Shown one piece after another: positions 57,863 to 64,000 of a DNA stretch of 64,000 bases. The notes below the pieces were generated by a model that was not told the origin of the DNA, did no database searches, and saw only the letters and a list, made by a program, of their open reading frames with translations. This DNA comes from Seongchinamella unica (GTDB taxonomy: Bacteria; Pseudomonadota; Gammaproteobacteria; Pseudomonadales; Halieaceae), in contig NZ_SMSE01000005.1 in assembly GCF_004354085.1 (NCBI RefSeq), forward strand, positions 61,376-125,375, given 5' to 3'. The stretch's first letter is position 1. Each line of letters begins with the position of its first letter. A program made the translations under genes and the position numbers.

Positions 57863-58888
57863 ATGCCACTACAAGATGATGTGAACGCTATACTCGTTGC
57901 CCTAGAGGCTAAACACCAGCGGTGTACTTACAACGCAATGGCAACATTTCTAGGTATCAGCCTTCCGAGTCTGTTCTCAGCGCTAGGCCAAAGACGCCCC
58001 CACGCCTCCTGGATCGTCAACCAGAAAACCCTAAAGCCAACCAAGTACACCAAGGCACAGGAACACCCCTACCTCTACGACAATCCTGAGGTCATATCTA
58101 GCGATCAGGAACTGGCTACATTTCTCGGCCAAGTCGCTGGCACTCCAGAGGCGGAACCTGTCGTCACCTATACCGAAACCGCCTGCTATGGCGTAGATGG
58201 CTGCAAGGGTGGTTGGCTGTTCGCAAATATTCTGGGCGGAGAACTTTCATTCGGGACTGTCCCCAACGTTGGGGACCTGGTGGAAAAAGTAGCCGATGGA
58301 TCACACATCTTTATCGATATCCCGATCGGCCTCAGATCCAAGTCAGCCGACGCACGGCTATGTGACCAGGAAGCCCGCCAGATTCTGAAGCCCCGCCGAA
58401 CCTCCAGCGTCTTCAATGCCCCCATTCGCGAACTCCTTTCGGCTGAGGATTACGCCTCGGCCAACGCGCTCAGCAAACGTCTCATCAACAAAGGGATCAG
58501 CAAGCAGTCCTTCAATATCATGGACAAAATCCGGGAGGTGGATGGCCTACTACAGGGAAGCTCTAAGGCCAGGGCACTGGTCCGTGAAGTTCATCCGGAG
58601 GTCTGTTTTTGGGCTATTGCTGAAGGTAATGCAATGAAGTATGGGAAAAAGACTGAGGAGGGCTTCAAAGAAAGGCTTGAGTACATCCAGCGGTATCTCC
58701 CTAATGCTGGCCAGACTATTCTAGCCGCATTAGACCATTACCCCCGATCATACGTCGCCAAAGATGACATACTAGATGCTGTGGTCGCTGCGATCACGGC
58801 GGCACACCCAGAGCGCTGGGCTACTCTGCCTGCCGCACCCGATCTGGATGCAACCGGACTACCGATGGAAATGGTGTATCTCAAATAG
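57863..58888 (+). CDS. DUF429 RNase H-like nuclease-type protein with N-terminal DNA-binding-like region
   Basis: 341 residues. From about residue 108 the DUF429 fold shows CYGVDGCKGGW (D112), FIDIPIGLRS (D152), HPEVCFWAI and DDILDAVVAAITA, giving the acidic residues of a predicted RNase H-like nuclease. Residues 1-60 (YNAMATFLGISLPSLFSALG) look like a winged-helix or HTH region, an addition not usual for the family. 65 bp after the coiled-coil membrane gene; could form a two-gene cargo unit. Confidence 0.8.
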   Translation: MPLQDDVNAILVALEAKHQRCTYNAMATFLGISLPSLFSALGQRRPHASWIVNQKTLKPTKYTKAQEHPYLYDNPEVISSDQELATFLGQVAGTPEAEPVVTYTETACYGVDGCKGGWLFANILGGELSFGTVPNVGDLVEKVADGSHIFIDIPIGLRSKSADARLCDQEARQILKPRRTSSVFNAPIRELLSAEDYASANALSKRLINKGISKQSFNIMDKIREVDGLLQGSSKARALVREVHPEVCFWAIAEGNAMKYGKKTEEGFKERLEYIQRYLPNAGQTILAALDHYPRSYVAKDDILDAVVAAITAAHPERWATLPAAPDLDATGLPMEMVYLK

Positions 58889-59133
58889 ATGGGAATCCCA
58901 CACTCTGCATGGCTCGAATTACAGGGGTACGGTCAGTGATGCACACTGTATGCGACCCAAAACTGCCTGATTCTGGGCAGGTGTGGGATGGTGTTGTGGC
59001 AAAATCTGGGGAGTGGTTGGAGCAGGCTCGGGAGGCGATGTAATACGCACTATGTCTAGATCGACCACCTATTGGGACGCAATGCCTATCATAGGAAATT
59101 GCACGACTTGAATGTAGTCATTATGGCAGATCG

Positions 59134-59748
59134 CTACTCGAATGCTGCCGGTCCACCCAGAATTGTGGCTGCCGCATCCTCGACGGAAAATCCATCCAAA
59201 TAACAGGCACGCTGAAAAGCCTTCCCCATGTTTTTTAGCCCTCTTCTCTGCTTTCGTCGAGCCCACCACCCAGCGTCATCATAGGAAACCCAATAGTGGG
59301 TCCAAGCTGCGGCCAACTCTGGGTCGAAGGTGTATACGGCACCAAACAATGCTAACACTCTTGATAGCCCTGATATTTCATCACGGGTCCGCTTTACAAA
59401 ATACTCTTCACAACTATCGTCAAGGTGCAATTTCACCAAGGAAGATACATCTTCTACTACGTCATGGAATATTGCTTCTCTTTGTTCCCTCGTTAAGTGG
59501 TCCCAGTCTCCACCCCCAAGCTTTTCTCCGGAATACTTCCAGTATTCACGATGATCGTAGTCAGGATTTTCCATTAGATATGGCAGCACCTCTTCAGCAA
59601 GGTATGGCTGCGACAATCTCAATACTGAGCCACTGTTTGCGGCATCTTCACCAGCACTGACGAGCCAATTGGCATTGAAGAATACGCACAAAATCAAAAT
59701 ACCTTTCGAGAATCGAAACACACCCCTGTTATAAGAAAGCAGTGCCAT
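59134..59748 (-). CDS. Secreted or membrane-tethered protein, unknown
   Basis: 204 residues with an N-terminal hydrophobic segment (GILILCVFFNANWLVSAG) acting as signal or anchor. The remainder is acidic and helical with many Tyr and Trp residues. It follows the 110-residue membrane protein gene on the same strand by 14 bp, so they form a two-gene unit near attR. No family recognised. Confidence 0.6.
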   Translation of the reverse strand: MALLSYNRGVFRFSKGILILCVFFNANWLVSAGEDAANSGSVLRLSQPYLAEEVLPYLMENPDYDHREYWKYSGEKLGGGDWDHLTREQREAIFHDVVEDVSSLVKLHLDDSCEEYFVKRTRDEISGLSRVLALFGAVYTFDPELAAAWTHYWVSYDDAGWWARRKQRRGLKNMGKAFQRACYLDGFSVEDAAATILGGPAAFE

Positions 59749-59762
59749 TTACTTAATCCAAA

Positions 59763-60095
59763 TTAAGCACCATTGGATTGGTTTTTCCTGGCCTCGTTCA
59801 TTTCGATAATTGCCTTCTTCGCCTTGTCATCCAACTCCTTTGACGCCTTCTCTGCTGCTGGTTTGTCTATCAACGCCTCCTTTGCCATACCCAACTGTCC
59901 AATAATCAAAAGGACACCTATCAGTGACCACCAACTGTTTATATCTGGCTGAGTTAAGGGGGTTAGAATGAACAGCACCGCGATTCCGAAAATCAGTAGA
60001 TGTGCAATTGCTTTCCTCAGTGCCCACACGGCGCCTATGATAAATCCTAAGACGATGAAGCTAACAAGCGCATCACTCGGTTGAATCTCGCTCAT
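59763..60095 (-). CDS. Small membrane protein, unknown
   Basis: 110 residues with two or three hydrophobic segments (FIVLGFIIGAVWALRK, LLIFGIAVLFILTPL, LIGVLLIIGQLGM) and a charged C-terminal helix (KASKELDDKAKKAIIEMNEA). It heads the minus-strand pair ending at 59134. Possibly an immunity-like or accessory partner for the secreted protein; speculative. Confidence 0.6.
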   Translation of the reverse strand: MSEIQPSDALVSFIVLGFIIGAVWALRKAIAHLLIFGIAVLFILTPLTQPDINSWWSLIGVLLIIGQLGMAKEALIDKPAAEKASKELDDKAKKAIIEMNEARKNQSNGA

Positions 60096-60227
60096 CTAAC
60101 CCCCTCTGGCCACAAACCAATCTAAACATTGAACAAACCTACTCCTAATTGTCACAAATTTCCGCTACTGCAATAATGATGTTGATCAACGGCGGGCATC
60201 TGTTGAACTAGTCGGTGCTCAATCAGA

Positions 60228-60321
60228 GTTCGGTAGAGGTTCGGAGTTCGGTTTAGAATTCTCGTTACGATTCTGCGGCTTACTTCCAATCGATTCGGAA
60301 AACCTAGCCCGCCGGGTTCGG
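60228..60321. repeat. GTTCGG repeats left of attR, possible integrase arm sites
   Basis: GTTCGG occurs at 60228, 60239, 60246 and 60316 in the gene-free 320 bp before attR. Clustered short direct repeats 100-190 bp from the core fit arm-type integrase sites, but this is unproven. Confidence 0.35.
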
Positions 60322-60415
60322 CATACGGTCGGTTTCGGGTACAATACCGCCGGCCTCGAGGAAATCTTGTTAGCTTTCTTCCGCTTAGTACACCCAAACC
60401 GACCTGTGCTCCCTC

Positions 60416-60488
60416 CTCATAATCGGCAGGTCGAAGGTTCAAGTCCTTCTGGGCCCACCATTTTCTATAATTTTCAATGAGTTATAGA
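60416..60488 (+). repeat. attR: right direct repeat of the island (tRNA 3' half copy)
   Basis: Matches 36108-36180 at 71 of 73 positions. It holds the anticodon loop to CCA of the CAT tRNA plus 28 bp, but no 5' half, so it is not a functional tRNA gene. Confidence 0.93.
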
Positions 60489-60584
60489 CCCTAACACCGC
60501 CCGACTATGCCCGAGGGACAGGTAACAGCGGACAGCCATAAGTCGGAGGCTCACCGCAGCAAGCACCAAGACAGGACACACTGA

Positions 60585-61127
60585 ATGCTGAGCATCAACA
60601 AACTTGAAAAAGTGATCGAACTGGAAGAGACCCTGCGCGCCGAGTACGAGGGCAAGCTCGAAGCTGCCCAGGCCGAGCTGGAACGCGTCAAGCAAGAGCA
60701 GGCAGAGCAGCAGGCACAACTGCAAGCAACCATCGACCAGCAACTGGAGACCATCCAGGACCTCACTGCCAAGGCCACCGACAACCAGAAGGTGGAGCAC
60801 CAGAACCGTGAGCTGACCAATCGCAGCGAAAATCAGCAGGAGCAGATTGCTACCCTGAAGCAGCGGGTAAAGGCCCTGCAGAAGGACCTGGCCAGTGAGC
60901 GCGAACAACTCAAAGAGCTGAGCCAGTACGACCCCAGGCGCATGAAGAAGAACCTGGATGCGAACAAGAAGAAACTGGCCGAGAAGAGCCGGGCCAATGA
61001 GCTGCTGCAGAAATCGCTGAAGGAGGCTAAAGGCGAGAAGCTGGAAGCCGAGCGGAAAGTGCAGGAGCTGGAGCAGGAGCTTGAGGGGCTGAAGGCGGAT
61101 TTGCAGCCGGAGGAGAAGGCGGCTTAG
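60585..61127 (+). CDS. Long coiled-coil protein
   Basis: 180 residues, almost entirely heptad-patterned coiled coil rich in Glu, Lys and Gln (RAEYEGKLEAAQAELERVKQ and later LEAERKVQELEQELEGLK). No membrane segment or catalytic motif. First gene outside the island on the right; its G/C-rich codons match the core chromosome. Function unknown, perhaps structural or scaffold. Confidence 0.7.
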   Translation: MLSINKLEKVIELEETLRAEYEGKLEAAQAELERVKQEQAEQQAQLQATIDQQLETIQDLTAKATDNQKVEHQNRELTNRSENQQEQIATLKQRVKALQKDLASEREQLKELSQYDPRRMKKNLDANKKKLAEKSRANELLQKSLKEAKGEKLEAERKVQELEQELEGLKADLQPEEKAA

Positions 61128-61284
61128 GTTGTCTCAGGCCGACACGCTGGCTACTTGAGGGTGAGGGAGGAGCGTTGCTATTGCGCAATTCGTCAACTCC
61201 GCGGAAATTCTAGGTTTGCCCGGCACGGCTCGCTCCCCCGAGACAGGCATTCATAGCCGCTTGATGATCCGCTCCTCTACGACT

Positions 61285-61398
61285 CCCAGGCCAGGTATGC
61301 CTATAATCATTCCTGCGTGGGACATCGGTGTTCTCTCCATTAAACGAACTTCGCAAATTCAGTTTAATGAACATCGGTGTCCCCCGTTAATGATGAAG
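61285..61398. repeat. Dispersed hairpin element, copy 2
   Basis: The 95-bp core is 61304-61398; 19 bp upstream are also shared with copy 3. Outer arms 61319-61332 and 61370-61383 pair over 14 bp (two G-T wobbles), inner arms CATTAAAC (61338-61345) and GTTTAATG (61362-61369) pair perfectly, with a CTCTC bulge on one side. Confidence 0.88.
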
Positions 61399-61514
61399 AG
61401 CCTAGTTTTCAATGACTTAGCTATAGCTGGAGCATCCGACTATTCCGCGGGAATAGGCAAGATTCATAGACCCAAAGTCTGATGGTCGACCATAGCCAAA
61501 CAAGAGATACGACA

Positions 61515-61904
61515 ATGCGCATCATCCGCCTGGTACTCGGCAAACTGATCCTGTTCTTCAACTGGGTATTCACGCCCAGAAGCATCAAGCGTGATCCTGC
61601 GGCACAAGCCGTGGTCGATCAGCAGACCGCCAGCCTCGCCCTATACCAGTACGAGGCCTGCCCTTTCTGCGTGAAGGTGCGCAGAGCGATGAAACGCAAT
61701 GGACTCAACATCGAGACCCGGGATGTAAAGCGGTCAGAGTCTGCCCGGGAAGAATTACAGGCTGGCGGAGGGAATCTGAAAGTGCCCTGCTTGCGCATCG
61801 AGGATAACCAGGGCCAGGCTGAGTGGATGTATGAATCCTCCGATATCATCCGCTACCTGGAGCGCAGATTTGATCCGGCAGCACACAACCCTGTCGCTGC
61901 GTAA
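61515..61904 (+). CDS. Glutaredoxin
   Basis: 129 residues from MRIIRLVLGK; an in-frame ATG at 61482 would add 11 residues. A hydrophobic N-terminal segment (LGKLILFFNWVF) precedes the thioredoxin fold: YQYEACPFCVKVRRAMKRNG has the CPFC active site and KVPCLRI the cis-Pro region. It probably reduces disulfides using glutathione and may be membrane-associated. Upstream of the S4 gene by 47 bp. Confidence 0.9.
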   Translation: MRIIRLVLGKLILFFNWVFTPRSIKRDPAAQAVVDQQTASLALYQYEACPFCVKVRRAMKRNGLNIETRDVKRSESAREELQAGGGNLKVPCLRIEDNQGQAEWMYESSDIIRYLERRFDPAAHNPVAA

Positions 61905-61951
61905 ATCACACCGACTGTTTCCGCCACCCAAATTCGCACAGGTAACCACCG

Positions 61952-62164
61952 ATGAGACAAGTAGACATCACCAGAGAGCCGGTTGAGCTCTACAAGATAC
62001 TCAAATTCGAGGGACTGGTGAGCACCGGCGGTGAGGCGAAATTGCTGATCGGGGACGGTCAGGTCACGGTCAATGGTGAGGTCGAGACCCGGCGGCGCAG
62101 GAAGATGGTGAATGGCGACGTCATCGAATTTCGGGGTGAGCGACTGCAGCTGCGGCTGGTGTGA
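61952..62164 (+). CDS. S4-domain RNA-binding protein (YbcJ-like)
   Basis: 70 residues, essentially one S4 domain: ELYKILKFEGLVSTGGEAK, then LIGDGQVTVNGEVETRRRRK and GDVIEFRGERLQL. Family size and wording match YbcJ. It likely binds structured RNA; role unclear. Probably cotranscribed with the glutaredoxin gene. Confidence 0.9.
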   Translation: MRQVDITREPVELYKILKFEGLVSTGGEAKLLIGDGQVTVNGEVETRRRRKMVNGDVIEFRGERLQLRLV

Positions 62165-62256
62165 AGTGAGTGAAGGTCTCGTGAGGAACCACCGAGTGAG
62201 CCGATGCACCTGACTGACTCGACATCGGTCCAAGGACGCCATCTCCCATTCAATTT

Positions 62257-62369
62257 CCCAGCCCAGGTATGCCCATAATCATTCCTGCGTGGACACCGGT
62301 GTTCTATCCATTAAACGGTCTTCGTAAAATCAGATTGATGAATGCTGTTGTCCACCGTTGATGACGTAG
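62257..62369. repeat. Dispersed hairpin element, copy 3
   Basis: The core is 62276-62369, the most diverged copy (TGGACACCGG left arm, GTTGTCCA right arm). Many arm changes still allow pairing through G-T wobbles. It lies between the S4 gene and the HTH remnant. Confidence 0.8.
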
Positions 62370-62378
62370 AGTCAATCG

Positions 62379-62845
62379 CTACCTCAGTTCCTGAGAAAAA
62401 AGATCACCAGCGGCAGATTTACCCGGAAGAGCAATGTACTGATCATAAACAAGTTTGGCATGCTCCCAAGAATCACACATCAGCGGCCTGAAGTGCCGCT
62501 CCACTTTCGCATTCGAGCTAAGAGACATGAGCGCCCCCAGTTTTACTTCCACTCCAGCAAACTCCGCAGCATTCAGCAGACGTCCAATGTTATCCACATT
62601 GATGCTGCCAAATACGATTGGACTGGGAACCAACCGGTGCACTCGCCTTGCGTCACCTTGCGAAGAAGCTTCCTTGCTCCACTCGTAGCGTACTTCTCCA
62701 GCCAAAATCAGAATCATATTCCATGCCGCAAAAGGCATCGTTGAATCGCCTTTGAGCCACCTCCTTGCCTGCCTTTCTCCTGCACCTAGCTGAACCGCCA
62801 TCTCCGAGGGTGACCAGCCAAGAGATAACGCAACCGCCGAGGCCG
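62379..62845 (-). pseudogene. 5'-truncated HTH (XRE-like) gene remnant
   Basis: From ATG 62801 the frame gives 140 residues, but the same frame continues upstream to about 62845 with LSLGWSPSEMAVQLGAGERQ, the front of a helix-turn-helix ending ARRWLKGD. No start codon lies before it, and it meets a stop at the junction with the tetR remnant. So a longer HTH gene seems to have lost its 5' end. The C-terminal 100 residues are not recognised. Confidence 0.55.
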
Positions 62846-62849
62846 TTTA

Positions 62850-63083
62850 TTTGTCCTATACTTTGGTCAATCTCGAGAAACAGGGTTCCCATGTCAGCAT
62901 AGTGACGAAAGAAAGAGCGAATACCGACACCAGCTCGCTCGGAAATCATTTGCGCGGTCGGAACAAAACACCCTCTTCCATGAGTTCCAGGGCAGCGTCG
63001 ATGATAGCCTGACGACTCCGCTCGCTGCGAAGACGCCTGCCATCTACACCGGCGGAACCCCCGTTATCGGCTGTCTTGTTCAC
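62850..63083 (-). pseudogene. Frameshifted and truncated tetR-family regulator
   Basis: From GTG 63083 (AAGGA 8 bp upstream) the frame reads RSRQAIIDAALELMEEGV, the first helix of a TetR domain, then shifts. In the next frame PTAQMISERAGVGIRSFFRHY continues the helix-turn-helix. A single missing T near 62966 would explain it. Similarity ends at about LFLEIDQSI, where HTH-remnant sequence begins. It once probably regulated the divergent crotonase gene. Confidence 0.75.
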
Positions 63084-63197
63084 CGTTTTTGTCCTTACAG
63101 TTTTGTTACTCAACCACGTCAGATATTATCACAGCAACTTGTACAGCAGAACACATAATGGCATCATATATGTCATTTATTTACAGGATAATCGAAA

Positions 63198-63893
63198 ATG
63201 AAGTATGAGATAGACAACAACATCGCCACCCTGACATTTGACGACGGAAAGGCCAACGTTGTCGGCGTAACGTTTCTCGAGGAGATCAACGCGTGTCTTG
63301 ATCGCGCGGAAGAGGAACAGGTTGCCGCCGTTATCCTGCGTGGACGCGAGGGGATGTTCTCCGCCGGCTTCGACCTGAAAGAGTTCGAGAAGGGTGTAGA
63401 GGAAGGTCTATCCATGGTGCGGCAAGGTTTTGAGCTACTGATTCGCCTTTACAGCTTCCCGCTTCCCCTGGTCGCCGCCTGCACCGGCCACGGCATCGCC
63501 ATGGGCGCTTTCATGATGATGTCCTGCGACATGCGTATCGCGACCCGCGGCGATTTCAAGATGAGCCTGCCCGAGACCCGTATCAGCATGGATTTGCCTC
63601 CGATACTGCTGGAACTCACCAGATCGCGCATCAGCCGCAGGCACATGACCCGGGTAGCACTACTCTCCGAAGTGTATAACCCGGAACAGGCAATAGACGC
63701 AGGCTTCGTTGACGAGGTAGTCGACGCAAGCGAACTGACCGCACGGTCCATGGCTGTAGCGGCGGAACTGGCACAGCTGCCGCAGCAGCAGTTCGCCGCC
63801 AACAAGCTGGCGATACGTGGCAATTCCTTACAGGTCATGAAGGACTACCTGGCCAATAACGGGCGAGGCTCACCGAGGGTATCGACAAGTTAA
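63198..63893 (+). CDS. Enoyl-CoA hydratase/isomerase (crotonase) family protein
   Basis: 231 residues. ILRGREGMFSAGFDLKEFE forms the first oxyanion-hole segment (SAGFDLK) and VAACTGHGIAMGAFMMMSCDMRIA the second (GxxxGAF). Short crotonases of this size act on diverse acyl-CoAs, so the reaction is not predictable. It is divergent from the decayed tetR gene and followed 26 bp later by an IS6-type transposase. The last ten residues are unusual and might reflect a frameshift or IS-linked change. Confidence 0.88.
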   Translation: MKYEIDNNIATLTFDDGKANVVGVTFLEEINACLDRAEEEQVAAVILRGREGMFSAGFDLKEFEKGVEEGLSMVRQGFELLIRLYSFPLPLVAACTGHGIAMGAFMMMSCDMRIATRGDFKMSLPETRISMDLPPILLELTRSRISRRHMTRVALLSEVYNPEQAIDAGFVDEVVDASELTARSMAVAAELAQLPQQQFAANKLAIRGNSLQVMKDYLANNGRGSPRVSTS

Positions 63894-63919
63894 CTCGCCG
63901 AACTTGATAGAATTGGCGC

Positions 63920-64000
63920 ATGAATACATATAAGCGCCACCGGTTCCCTCCCGACATCATCAGCTACGCTGTCTGGCTGTACTATCGCTTCAATCTCGGC
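63920..64000 (+). CDS. IS6-family transposase (N-terminal fragment, runs off the window)
   Basis: The 27 visible residues MNTYKRHRFPPDIISYAVWL and YYRFNLG match the N-terminus of IS6-family DDE transposases (KRHRFPPxII...WLYxRF). The gene continues past the window edge. The left terminal inverted repeat was not identified with confidence. Confidence 0.78.
   Translation, partial: MNTYKRHRFPPDIISYAVWLYYRFNLG

Larger units (their letters stand above)
36108..60488. mobile_element. Integrated genomic island with restriction, antirestriction and replication modules
   Basis: About 24.3 kb between the tRNA-derived direct repeats. It encodes a tyrosine integrase, a PrimPol-ATPase with iteron-like arrays, type I R-M, KlcA-like antirestriction and many unknown proteins. 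There are no phage structural, packaging or conjugation genes, so it resembles a satellite or mobilisable island dependent on a helper. Sequence after attR (to about 60510) keeps weak similarity to sequence after attL, hinting at repeated insertions at this tRNA. Confidence 0.9.

Noticed and set aside
60416..60488. A second tRNA gene
   Set aside because: Only the 3' half from the anticodon loop is present; there is no 5' acceptor strand or D-arm, so it is an att copy.
63850..63915. Frameshift at the 3' end of the crotonase gene
   Set aside because: An alternate frame reads EGIDKL, which looks plausible, but a stop codon lies just upstream in that frame and short crotonases of about 230 residues exist, so the evidence is too weak.

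Overview
The window is a chromosomal segment of a Gram-negative gammaproteobacterium. The conserved blocks rsmA-apaG-apaH and cca-folK-folB-tsaD / rpsU-yqeY-dnaG-rpoD followed by a CAT-anticodon tRNA match the order seen in Pseudomonas and relatives. A marine cellvibrionalean or Halieaceae-type organism is my guess, and it is inference only.

Layout. (1) Positions 1-16.8 kb hold a surface-polysaccharide locus: membrane GT-C protein, sulfotransferase, TylF-type and FkbM-type methyltransferases, LicD-type transferase, a GT2-TagF fusion, an ATP-grasp/HAD fusion, a DegT aminotransferase, a TagD-like cytidylyltransferase, a WcaJ-type initiating phosphotransferase, UDP-galactopyranose mutase with a GT2, and a two-gene ABC exporter. 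Together they suggest a lipid-linked glycan, possibly with galactofuranose, glycerol-phosphate, amino-sugar, sulfate and methyl decorations, exported by the ABC route. The 1.8-9.7 kb part looks more A/T-rich than the housekeeping genes. (2) 16.9-30.7 kb is housekeeping: rRNA and tRNA maturation, folate synthesis, t6A formation and the macromolecular-synthesis operon. It is interrupted by a MazEF-like pair, REP-like palindromes, a heptamer tandem array and a palindromic element inserted in frame inside dnaG. (3) 30.7-36.0 kb holds assorted metabolic and membrane genes. (4) 36.1-60.5 kb is a genomic island of about 24.3 kb integrated at the 3' half of the CAT tRNA and bounded by 73-bp direct repeats (attL/attR, 71/73 identical).

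The island carries a complete type I R-M system (hsdRMS). A co-directional upstream module has a DUF4258-like protein, a catalytically degenerate N6-methylase fused to a target-recognition domain, and an EVE-like protein. A downstream module has a STAS-GHKL ATPase, a DUF4325 STAS-like protein and a membrane-anchored protein. The island also encodes a KlcA/ArdB-type antirestriction protein, a PrimPol-ATPase replication protein flanked by two inverted iteron-like arrays, a tyrosine integrase, a DUF429 nuclease-like protein and several unknown small or membrane proteins. It reads as a satellite-like or integrative replicon carrying defence cargo.

(5) 60.5-64 kb holds a coiled-coil protein, glutaredoxin, an S4 RNA-binding protein, a decayed tetR and an HTH remnant, a crotonase and the start of an IS6-family transposase. 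A dispersed hairpin element of about 95 bp occurs three times, at 36.8, 61.3 and 62.3 kb, just inside and outside the island.
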